A model generated the notes under the pieces. It was given only the letters and a program-made list of their open reading frames with translations, made no database searches and was not told the DNA's origin. 64,000 bases of DNA from contig NC_087096.1 in NCBI RefSeq assembly GCF_963855985.1, positions 4,278,001-4,342,000 on the forward strand. Reading direction: 5' to 3'. This document shows, piece by piece, positions 10,712 to 21,032 of this stretch. Source of the stretch: Ostrinia nubilalis. Its lineage: Eukaryota > Arthropoda > Insecta > Lepidoptera > Crambidae. The translations under genes and the position numbers were made by a program. Each line of letters begins with the position of its first letter. Positions within the stretch are counted from its first letter, which is position 1.

Positions 10712-11414
10712 GACATTGGGAACTTTAATATGAGAAAATGCCCCACGGCGGACAAAGATGAAACGTATTTTATTTCAAAGCTTTATACTTGTAGGTATAT
10801 TCACTTAAAGCGCTATGTTGTGAGATATGGGAATTCTGAGATATGACGAGTCTAAGTTGAAAATATATTTGTCTAAAATGATTTGATATTTTTACATGTT
10901 ATGTTGTTTGGTATTGCAGAGTAACCAATAAATGAAATAAAATAATATAAATAAATAAATAATGTAAATAAAATAATATAAATAAATAAAATATTATAAA
11001 TACTTAAATTAATATTAGACAACATCTCATAATATTACTCCAACCCAAAATAAGTAGCTAAGGCATTTGTGTTATGGAAATCGGGAACGACGAACCACAA
11101 CACAACCAAACCAGAGACAATGTTAAAAGATCGTTTTCTATATTGTCCCGGCCGGGAATCGAACCCGGGACCTCAGGATTGGCCCGGCACACCTTGAAAC
11201 CCGGTGTGTGCGCCTCTCCGGCACGGAGGTCGTCAAAAATGTTACCTAAATGTAAAATAAAATAAAATATTAAAACTTCATTTTCTCAATATTCCCATAT
11301 AAGAGAGAGAAAAAAATGCACGAAAATTCATTGGATATTAGTATGTATCATCTGTGATAGGTTTCGTTTGTGTCCGCTACTTTTCGAAAAGTGGGGCAAA
11401 AAGTTCCCAATGTC
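10712..11414. mobile_element. 703-bp TIR element, unit A of a tandem pair
   Basis: Ends GACATTGGGAACTTT and AAAGTTCCCAATGTC are exact inverses. Weaker inversion continues through GCCCCAC, GCGGACA and GAAAC for about 50 bp. A tRNA-like segment lies at about 11143-11234. No transposase frame is recognisable and the superfamily is unassigned. Flanking octamers are ATCCAAAG (left) and ATTTAAAG (right). Confidence 0.8.
11143..11234 (-). repeat. tRNA-like/SINE core inside unit A (also 11854-11945 in unit B)
   Basis: On the minus strand a B box GGGTTCGATTCCC and an A-box-like TGCCGGAGAGG sit at SINE-like spacing. CCCGGG arms flank the B box. It lacks a convincing anticodon arm, so I call it tRNA-derived and not a tRNA gene. 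Confidence 0.55.
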
Positions 11415-11422
11415 ATTTAAAG

Positions 11423-12125
11423 GACATTGGGAACTTTAATATGAGAAAATGCCCCACGGCGGACAAAGATGAAACGTATTTTATTTCAAAGCTTTATACT
11501 TGTAGGTATATTCACTTAAAGCGCTATGTTGTGAGATATGGGAATTCTGAGATATGACGAGTCTAAGTTGAAAATATATTTGTCTAAAATGATTTGATAT
11601 TTTTACATGTTATGTTGTTTGGCATTGCAGAGTAACCAATAAATGAAATAAAATAATATAAATAAATAAATAATGTAAATAAAATAATATAAATAAATAA
11701 AATATTATAAATACTTAAATTAATATTAGACAACATCTCATAATATTACTCCAACCCAAAATAAGTAGCTAAGGCATTTGTGTTATGGAAATCGGGAACG
11801 ACGAACCACAACACACCCAAACCAGAGACAATGTTAAAAGATCGTTTTCTATATTGTCCCGGCCGGGAATCGAACCCGGGACCTCAGGATTGGCCCGGCA
11901 CACCTTGAAACCCGGTGTGTGCGCCTCTCCGGCACGGAGGTCGTCAAAAATGTTACCTAAATGTAAAATAAAATAAAATATTAAAACTTCATTTTCTCAA
12001 TATTCCCATATAAGAGAGAGAAAAAAATGCACGAAAATTCATTGGATATTAGTATGTATCATCTGTGATAGGTTTCGTTTGTGTCCGCTACTTTTCGAAA
12101 AGTGGGGCAAAAAGTTCCCAATGTC
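11423..12125. mobile_element. 703-bp TIR element, unit B of the tandem pair
   Basis: Offset from unit A by exactly 711 bp. Reading the two by eye I find two substitutions (T/C near 10911 versus 11622; A/C near 11104 versus 11815). The right flank octamer is ATTTAAAT. Confidence 0.85.
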
Positions 12126-12132
12126 ATTTAAA

Positions 12133-13309
12133 TGAAAACAAGGATAATGATTGAGGGGAAATGACCTAAATACCCGTAAGTCATTTTATTATTATTATTA
12201 TTAATAATTATCCTTCATGAAAGACAAAGATTTTTCGTTTCAACGCACTGGTCGGTTGAAACCTTAAATGAGGAGATTTCTTTTTTAACATATTCCACAT
12301 CATTGCTTAAAAGGAAGGCTGATTACAGAATTTCTGGAGTAATTTCGAACAAGAGGCTGATAATTCGATTTTGAATTTCGCTTCCGCTTTTCAGAAAACG
12401 AAATGCAGTTATTTAGCTTATTAACACTTGCTTCACGCTCGCGCCTGCTAAGATTTAGGGATGTTGGCGCAATCTCTTTGTCGATCTTGATTTCATATAG
12501 GTAAGTGATTGCACGGAACCAAAAAAAGTTACTTAACATTTTCAAAAATTGCAAATAACTGCAATATACTTATACCTTCCTTTAATCTTTTAAATTACTC
12601 TTACCAAACTTGACAAAGTTTTCTCTGCAATAGTACATTATTATTCTGTAATAGTTGATCATGTCAAGTACAAAAGTAGTCATACTTGGTTATCCTTATT
12701 CTTAAACAACGTTTTAGCAGAATTTAATCTCAAGATTAGATGCAATCAATTAAAAGTTTGAAATTCAATTCTAAAACATTTTTAGTTTGAGTTTGGTGTC
12801 GGTTTAGAAGATGATAAACAGATTTTGTTCCTCAATCTCGTTTTGAATGCATTTATGAATATTGTATCATACAAATTATGTAAAAGAGGGGTGTAGTCTA
12901 ATTATTAGCATCAGTATCAGCGTTGAATCGAATTTCAGAGAATCGATACCCTTTCAGCGTTCCAGTCTCATCCCTACGCGGCCATGTTTAGCCGCTGGGC
13001 CGACATTACTGTCGCGGGCGGCAAGCGTTTACTTTAATTCCCGGTAATACACAGACAGATACTTACTCTGATCGATGTTAATAGCTTTTATTGATATAGG
13101 CCAGCTATTAGCGCCGAGCTATCCGTAGTTAGCCGCACTATATTACGTTAATATCTCAATTTGAACCGGACCCTCAAATTGCAGGCTGCTAGATTTGACT
13201 TATTTGATAACGAGAGGCCTCGTGAGCGTAGGTTTTCAAAGTTCTGCCTGGTTTATGGCACCTAATGGTTGTATTATCCAGAACATAGTTTATAGGTTTC
13301 ATCAGTTTT
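12133..13309. other. Non-coding; (ATT)n run and a GC-richer island
   Basis: A short ATT microsatellite lies near 12186-12205. From about 12895 to 13230 the sequence becomes GC-richer, with several TAAT and ATTA words (possible homeodomain sites), and could be cis-regulatory. No exon is recognised. Confidence 0.4.
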
Positions 13310-13320
13310 AACTATTTTTA

Positions 13321-13434
13321 CGGATAAAGGTAGCAGGAAAGCGTTGGATGCAGGCCGCTACCAACCGTGGGTTGTGGAAGTCATTGGGGGAGGCCTATAG
13401 CAGTGGACATCCTGTGGCTGAAATGATGATGATG
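13321..13434 (+). pseudogene. 5'-truncated LINE 3' end, copy 1 (RTE-like RT C-terminus)
   Basis: Encodes RWMQAATNRGLWKSLGEAY, the C-terminal signature of lepidopteran endonuclease-reverse transcriptases, and ends in ATG repeats. It is flanked by an 11-bp duplication AACTATTTTTA at 13310-13320 and 13435-13445. Confidence 0.85.
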
Positions 13435-13445
13435 AACTATTTTTA

Positions 13446-14116
13446 TTGTTATTGTCCGGCTGATTATAATATTGGATATAGGCACATAATTTTATGTAAG
13501 GAGCGTTACACACATAAAGTGGGTCGGTTTATAAATTGACATAATTGGAGCATGAATTTCTAGTTCGATACACAGTTCGAGGACAAATCTCTCAGGGATG
13601 AGCTCTTCTCAATTATCTGAATTTCAGATACCTAGAAATATATTTTGTACTTATTATGTCTAACGCATGCAGTTACAACTCGATCGATATTCAATTGATT
13701 CTCGTTTTAGGAAAAGGCTCCTCAATTTTCTAAAAATGTTCAGTCCCCAAGTCTGAGGCCCTTTATGAAACAACGTTTAAAACTTTTTAGACTATAATAA
13801 AGTTACAACAAGTCGTGGTTATTTTCATATTGCGTTATAATTATGGACTCTTGTCTAAGAGAGATGTAGATGTATTACTACCTAGTTCCATGATGATTAG
13901 TACACCTCTGCAGCAGTGGTGACATGATGACGAATGGTCTAGCTAGGTAATGACTCGGTTTATTAGATCGAAGCATTTGTTATGGTTGACGTGCCTCCAT
14001 GGTTAGCATATGCAAGTGGTAGAGGGATCTTAGGCAGCTTGGTGTAAATTATAGTTAAATAAATTCAAGCATTTATTACCTATAGGGTTCAAAGTAAGTA
14101 GTATGGTAGTTAGGTA
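13446..14116. other. Non-coding, nothing recognised
   Basis: AT-rich sequence between two LINE insertions, with no ORF, hairpin or repeat that I recognise. Confidence 0.5.
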
Positions 14117-14128
14117 TAATCATGTGTT

Positions 14129-14372
14129 CATCATCATCATCATTTCAGCCATAGGACGTCCACGGCTGAACATAGGCCTCCCCCAATGATTTCCATGTTG
14201 ATCGGTTAGTAGCGGCCTGCGTCCAGCGCCTTCCTGCTACCTTTATTTATGATGTCGTTGGCTGGCCATTAAGATGGTCGATGGGGCAGCAAGGTTCGGG
14301 AATGGAGGCCGCGTACCGGAGAACGCAGCGTGGGACATCCACTCACAAGGTGGACCGGCGATATCATAAAGG
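14129..14372 (-). pseudogene. LINE 3' end with 5' inversion, copy 2
   Basis: From 14129 to about 14240 the element runs on the minus strand from its ATG tail to GGTAGCAGGAAGGCGC. From about 14290 to 14372 the upstream part (AATGGAGGCCGCGTACCGGA, ACAAGGTGGACCGGCG) runs on the plus strand. The whole is bounded by TAATCATGTGTT at 14117-14128 and 14373-14384. Confidence 0.85.
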
Positions 14373-14384
14373 TAATCATGTGTT

Positions 14385-16764
14385 ATTTTAACAACATTGT
14401 ATAGGCTCTATATTAGAATGTACTTTACATAAACTTTCTCAAAAGTGCTAGTTTTGCACGTACCGCTTGTTTCAATATGACAAATGCGACGTCATAATAA
14501 CAACTAGTCATTACGTGCAGTCGTTTGTCACCGCTTGACGCGTCATCGCTATAGCCAGACCCACCCCACTGGACTTAATGAAAAGGTTGGCACATCATGC
14601 TAAATATACTGTGGCATCTTAATTGTATTAAGTTTATATGCTGTGTACCTACTTATTCGACTATTTCCTTGTTCCAATATTGTTTTGAAAGATTCAGGAA
14701 TTAAATATCTTATTTCTAGAATTTAAAATTGAATTTTCGTTGACAATGCTTCACTCTTAGTGTATTTTGTGAAAAAATACGATGAGAAACGACAATAAAG
14801 TGATATGTAACAAAATACTCCGTGGTTGGATTGTTATCCTATCCAACTTCAGCGGAATATACAAAAAGAACCTAATCCTCAATTCGGAATATTAATTTGG
14901 GAATGTGATTAACCATTAGAATTATAGTATTTCTTGATCAATTAGCTCATCTAGAACCAATAAATCTTCTCCAATTTATGATTACCGTAAAGCCTGCCAC
15001 TCGTGCGCAAAGCCGCTATATTTAAATAGCTCCGAACGTAATGTGTTACGTTTCTCGAGTAATTCTTAATTGAGTGGTTCGGACATCACTGGGGGCTAAT
15101 TTCAACTCTAATTACGAACGCTCGAGTCGTAACACTCGTAAGCTCGCTAGTGATGCGTCAATACGCCCCCGCGAGCGTTCGAGTGGGCAAGTCCACTCGC
15201 CCGCTAAGTAATTATCAAGTTCGCTTTTCGCAAAGGTGTTGGCAATACTAATGGGTTGATTTTCACACCGATTATCTAGATTTAGCACCGGTTCTGGTGA
15301 GTCATAGGTGTGTCACCGATTGATCGAGTTTTGCCTCATTTTGCAACCTACTAACTCTTTTGTATATTTACACGATGAAGGTCCTTGAAATGTAGAGTTC
15401 TACAGTTACACACAGCTGTCGGCTGAATCTTCACCCGGTAGATGGGTCGAAGAGCAACAGCCTTCATTATGATTTCTCAGTTAGATGGCTGCAATTGCCC
15501 TACAATAGCTGTTAAATGGCTAAACGCAGTAATATTTACGAGTATCTAGGCACTGTTTTAAGCTTTATCCGATCTCTTAATTTAGTAATAAATCTAGTTC
15601 ATAAGATTTTAATTGTTTTCATCTCCGGTTACGTTAAAAATAGAGCCCATTTAGTCCGTCTACCCGTGCCCAGGTAGATCAGGTTTATCTATAATATAAC
15701 TACTAAGTATTCCCGCGAAACCGACTCCCACAATAGCTAACTACAACGCGTCCGGCCGCGGTCCTGTAATTATTACTAACATTCAGTTGGTCCGCCCGTG
15801 GCCTGCAATTAAAACATAGTTAGAGACGAGCGGATTAATGATAATAGAAATGTACCGCATGATTACATTAATAATGAACTGGCCATTATCGCGTTTTTAC
15901 AGCCGAACCGTGATTGATAGAGATATTAAGACCTCATTCTCGCGCTTGGACGTGGTAATTTGGGAGTGTAGCAGACCTTACGATAAAATATGTTACGATA
16001 ACTTACGATAAACCTTATATGTCACGACTTTCAGTCCCTAGAAACTAAAGATTATGACAGGCTGGTGAATTGTAGAAAATTTTTACTTAGTAGAGGCATT
16101 TTCATATAATTATGTACGTTCTTTTTGGCCAACGTCTTTACAGGCTGCCTGAAAAATTCGAACTTTTTTTATATCGATCCGTGTGTGAGCGATAGGCCTA
16201 GTGTTTTTTCATGGTAAGTATGTGTGTAGAATTAAATTAAATAGGTTTACAGTGAAATAAAAGTACTTACCTAAGTATTTAGTGTCCACTACTGACACGA
16301 TAGATGTTTCAGTAATGACCCATCAAGATCTTATTTGACCTATCTAACCATTATGTTAACTCATTATGCCCATAACTTAATAAGGCTGCATAGCAACTCG
16401 AAACTTTTTGCCGTCATTTGTCAGTGTAATTTTGCATAGGAATTGATTAACTGATTTAGCAATCTATCGCTTCTGTACCAATCTATCAGGTACTAGTTAA
16501 TGCATTAGTTTTTGCACCCATCTACCGTGGGAAGGAATGTCCAGGAAATTAATACGAGATTATTGCTTAATCGATTATAATCAAGTAGCTCGCTAACAGA
16601 CTAGTTAATAAGAATGGGTTATTAAGACGTAATCAGGGAAATGGGGTTGGGTTTTATTGAATGAGTTATCATAACTTCTTGGCAGTTTGAAAACTCTATA
16701 GTGCAATGTCCGAAATCTACTTAAGTATAACAGTGGAAAATTTATTTCAAAATTTAATTACACA
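14385..16764. other. Non-coding with two GC-richer islands
   Basis: Islands at about 15000-15240 and 15700-15970 stand out in AT-rich DNA. The second contains two related words, TCCGGCCGCGGTCCTGTAAT and TCCGCCCGTGGCCTGCAATT, about 40 bp apart. These could be paired regulatory modules; no exon is seen. Confidence 0.4.
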
Positions 16765-16974
16765 GGACCGAAAAAAAAGGTCAGTTAGAAAATCTTCCAT
16801 ATTTTCAAAAGTACCTGACCTAGCTTTATGAAACAAAATATACTGGAAAAATTACGCATTTACAGTTATTAAAAATAAAAATCTGGGATTAATTTAGTCT
16901 CCGTTCCATAAAGTTAGGTCAGGTATTTTTGAATATATTGAAGGTTTTCTAGTCGACCTTTTTTTCGCGGTCAC
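16765..16974. mobile_element. Imperfect palindromic MITE
   Basis: Arms pair GGTCAGTTAGAAAATCTTCC and AAAAGTACCTGACCTAGCTT with their inverses on the right (AGGTCAGGTATTTTTGAATA, GGTTTTCTAGTCGACC). Arms of about 85 bp with moderate divergence. Confidence 0.72.
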
Positions 16975-17094
16975 ACTCACCAATGAATGAATGAAAGTGT
17001 GTAGAAATGTTTTTACTCTTTGAAAGAATTGTATGATCTCAAAAATTAATTAGAATTTGTACTTACATTTATTAAAATAATTTAGATTAAGCTT

Positions 17095-17222
17095 AATTAA
17101 TATTATGTATAATGTTGCAATGCCCTCACAGGGCTCATGTTTTGGGACTATTTTATTTTTAATGCCTTGTTTGTACCACATGAAGCAATAAAGATATTAT
17201 GATTATTATGATTATTATGATT
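17095..17222 (+). repeat. Probable non-LTR retroelement 3' tail
   Basis: CCTCACAGGGCTCATGTTTT is followed by AATAAAG and three GATTATTAT units. A poly(A) signal followed by a short tandem repeat is typical of LINE 3' ends. The clade cannot be told. Confidence 0.5.
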
Positions 17223-19440
17223 ACCTAGTTGTAGGTTTTCGGTCTGTAGAGTAGAGCTAATTTACACATATCAATGGGAATCGAATGTCTGAAATAATAT
17301 TTGGATCATAGCTAGGAGAAAATGAGAATTCTAATATCTGAACATTGAGAAATGTTAATTTACTTGTGCACCTAATTTTAGCTATCTCCGCATTACAGTA
17401 ATATCTGAAGCCGCAAACCTCTAAGGGGCGGAGCCATAAGCCCGCTTCCTATATTAATATGTCATTTAGAGAGAGATAGATGCGGCGTATTATTGCAAGT
17501 AAGAAAGAGACAGAAAGATGTCCGGCTTCTATGCGCAAGCGCAGAGCGGCTATTGTGTTTGTGCGGATTAGAAGATGGTAGTGAGCTTTTTCAGAAAGTT
17601 CCTTTGTGAATTTAGACCTATATCTATCTACCCATGTAGATAAGTAGCCCTTTTCAATGTAATTGGGTAGCTATTTACAAAAAAAAGTATTGGAAAGATT
17701 GAGTTTCTAAACGGAACGGAAACCCTACAGAACTAAGCCAAAATATTAAAAAGAAAGACGACCTAAAAGACGGAAAAACTGATGATATCATATTTTTATA
17801 CAGTGACTCTACAATTTACATTTGTGTCGAATATAAGTGTGGTATATCTTGATTCCTGAAACTAGTGTATAAAAGAAATTGTAGAATCTTTTTAGAGAAC
17901 AAAAGACTGGTTAGTAAATTAGGTATTAGAAATGGCTAGGAATGTGCTAAGAACCAGGATATTGGGCCATTGATAAGTATTTAGTTAAACCGCTTTCTTA
18001 GCGGTTGTTTTACGCTTAGGACACTGTAAAAGAGACTATTAGGGTACCTAGTTTTAAAAGATGATGAATTAATATCTAGCTAGTTAATATTTAAGGCTTT
18101 AGTAAACAACCAACCTTTATATGTATGTAATTAAATACTTATTTTTATTTTCACGTATAAAAATGTTTGTATTGTGGGGGATCAAATCTGCGACCTCTGT
18201 CGTGGTAATTGAGTTCTCACCACTAAATTGAAGAAAAATATTAATTTCTACAACGCAAAAGAAATACAACATCCGTCGTGTGAAAACTATTAAAACAAAA
18301 ACACATCAATGACATTCAAAATGCGCCGGCGCTACATAACAAAAGAAAACAAATCTGTTGCGTGAACTAAATTAAAAAGGCATTACTGACATTACAATAC
18401 AATGATACGCGGCGAGAGCAAACGTCTCAATCTTGTACGGCTTGTTTGAAGCTGTTGTACGTTTTATGTGTGTGTAGTTTATAGAAAAAATATAAACTTG
18501 AGAGCCATACAAAAAGAAAATAGAAACTTTTTGTAACTGGCCAGTTCTAATAATTAAAACGATAGTATTTTGTTTTGAGTTCACGCATCAGATAGCTCCA
18601 ATTAACAGTTATTTCTGTACAATGATTTTGAAGGCAAAGGCATAAATAAAAGTTTGATATCAAAAATTAAACCACTCGCAGTAGGCTAAAGCTGATCTAT
18701 CAGCTTTAGCTGACATTCTCTAGAATGTTTGACCTGAAAATAACAATTATTTTATTTTATTTATTTAATAGGACAACCAAGAAGACATACACTGGAAGAC
18801 AATCAATATTTACAACGTATTTAACTTAATCTAAGTGCTGCCTTAATTATATATTAATTCCATTCATTCTAAACACAAAGCACAATGATAGTTCAGTCTG
18901 CAATTCAAATGTTTTATCAAGTAATAGAAATCATGCCAATGTATTTACCGGTGCTAGTTATAGGTGCTGTTATGCAGCTATAATAGAGCTGAAAAGCATA
19001 AAGCGGTACACGAACCCGCCGACAAATCGTCCGGCATTACAGGCTGTCACCGCGCGCCGCAGACACCAAATTAATATGGGAACGGCTCGATGACGATTGA
19101 CACTCAAAAGAATAAAGCGTAGAGCGACCATGGCTTGGCGATCTCTTTGACTCTAACAAAGTTAACGACATACATTTGTAACAATAGGAATCGATCTGGA
19201 GAAGGTGGGAAGCACCTCGTTGTGAGTAGCGTAGAACCAGTCCCTGTGGAAATCCTTGGGGGAGAGGTTTGTCGTTTGGCTGAAACGAAAAAATGGAAGT
19301 GTGCTAAGGTATATTTTTTCCGAATTAAATAAACTTTTATTTCATGTTTTATTAATATTTAAGTGCATCCATTAAATGTTAATTACTGAATCCGTATACA
19401 TGACATCAGTCGTTTAATATTATTAAGTTTTTTATTTAGT
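17223..19440. other. Non-coding; small palindromes and GC-richer patches
   Basis: An exact inverted repeat of 12+12 bp with a 2-bp centre sits at 18685-18710. GC-richer patches lie near 17395-17580 (containing TATGCGCAAGCGCAGAG) and 18960-19110. A B-box-like remnant is at about 18180-18210 on the minus strand. No exon recognised. Confidence 0.4.
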
Positions 19441-19450
19441 AAGTTTAATT

Positions 19451-19751
19451 CAACATCATCATCTCAGCCATATAGGGCGTCCACTGCTGAACATAGGCCT
19501 CCCCCAATTCTTTCCATGTTGCCCGGTTGGTAGCGGCCTGCGTCCAGCGCCTTCCTGCTACCTTTATGATGTCGTCGGTCCACCTTGTGGGTGGACGTCC
19601 CATGCTGCGTTTTCCGGTACGAGGCCTCCATTCCAGAACCTTAGTAGCCCCATACTATGAGCCCTGCCCATTGCCACTTCAGCTTGCTAATCCGTCGGGC
19701 TATGTCAGCGACTTTAGTTCGTTTACGGATCTCCTCATTTCGCAGCTTCTG
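19451..19751 (-). pseudogene. 5'-truncated LINE 3' end, copy 3, colinear
   Basis: Minus-strand frames give WQWAG, LEWRP-like, RPPTRWTDDIIKVAGRRW and ATWKELGEAYVQQWTPYMAE, split by frameshifts. The tail is TGATGATG. A 10-bp duplication AAGTTTAATT flanks it (19441-19450, 19752-19761). Confidence 0.85.
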
Positions 19752-19761
19752 AAGTTTAATT

Positions 19762-20915
19762 ACTACACCACATATTACTTGTATTATGGAGCAAAACAAT
19801 CATTTTCTCCAAAGCAAACTGCCATAAATGTCATCCGGCACTACAGTGCACTTATGGGCACCCTACAACAGATCGTGAGCGCAAACGAGCGACGGAGAGG
19901 TGTTCTCACGCGGCACAAACAGCTCTTATACAGCTTTAATTCAGCCTAATGGGTGGTTCGCGTGAATAAAATTGATTTGATGCTGTTACTCAGATGATAT
20001 TGTTACGTTTGTGATGGCGACATGTTGACAGCGTTTCGAAATGAGGGAAAATTGGGGCTTGACGGTACTGAAGGCGTAATGGACCTTTATAAGGCGTTTA
20101 CTCCCGGTCTCCTTGAAAATTAAATGGGCTCTGTATAAGTAGTAAATGATCGTCTTTTGATTATTCTTTGTCTTGGATGGACTAGTGCTGATTGCCGTAG
20201 CCAGCTTTTGAAGTTTCATAAATGTGAGCATAGTCTTCTAAGGCTGAAACTCTTTCTGAACGCTTATGTCTATAAGAGTGACATATCGGCCTGGTTTAAT
20301 TTAGTCCCCCAATCAGCAGGCTAAGTATCATTACTTAGGTGCTTATACTCTTCTGTATCTCTATTAGTTTCTTTATAGATTAAAAGAAGGTTTTTAAACG
20401 AAGGTTGTGCCAACTAATTACGCTACTTATAGAGTCATTTTTTAATGTAAGTAAATGAACTGCGAATGTCAAGATCAGAATCAGTAACGTTAATCATAGT
20501 TCCATTACTTTGAATAAACAAAATGATCAAGTAACTAATTAGTCATGGGCGTCAAACACCTACGAATAAGGCAAAAAACTTTAGAAAATATCTTTTTACC
20601 CTCCAATGTGTCCTTATCATAAATATCTGCCCATTACCATCACCCGCGGTGCTAACCTGTCGCGCGAGCAAAAAACAAAATGACTTCATTACTCAATATT
20701 ACTTTGACATTTCATTAATTATTTCAAAAGCACTTTGGTCCTAAAAATACTTGCTAAATGCAGGTTATTTGCACAAGTATCGAGGTTTAGTAAAAACGGT
20801 CATTACGAGGGCGGGTGGAAATGACTCAATCCTGCCGGCAGGTGGCAGGCGCGGCGCTTCGGCTTGATGGAAGAAGAGCATAGTGATGGCGTAAGCGAGA
20901 GAGGGAAAGAGGCTG
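19762..20915. other. Non-coding, nothing recognised
   Basis: AT-rich with a GC-richer patch at about 20800-20880. No transposon ends or exon found. Confidence 0.45.
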
Positions 20916-21032
20916 ATACCCGTTTTCACCATGAATCCCTAATTTCTAAATGATTCCTATGGTAACACATAACAGGAATTTTGATTTCAAATGGGTCACT
21001 TAAAAAATAGGATTGATGGTGAAAACGGGTAT
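20916..21032. mobile_element. Short MITE, family 'ATGCCCGTTTTCACCATC', copy 2
   Basis: ATACCCGTTTTCACCATG on the left, GATTGATGGTGAAAACGGGT then AT on the right. The interior matches copy 1 (ACACATAACAGGAATTTTG). Confidence 0.78.

Noticed and set aside
11143..11234. Possible functional tRNA
   Set aside because: A and B boxes are present but no cloverleaf with an anticodon arm could be drawn, and it lies inside a duplicated repeat.
11074..11976. Paired 63-codon ORFs 'MEIGNDEPQH..'
   Set aside because: They translate the tRNA-like segment of the tandem TIR element, so they are unlikely to be protein-coding.
18685..18710. 12+12 bp inverted repeat as a terminator or hairpin RNA
   Set aside because: With only a 2-bp centre and no T-run or gene next to it, there is no functional support.
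19527..19949. 140-codon ORF on the plus strand
   Set aside because: Its first half is antisense to the LINE copy at 19451-19751; the rest has no domain.
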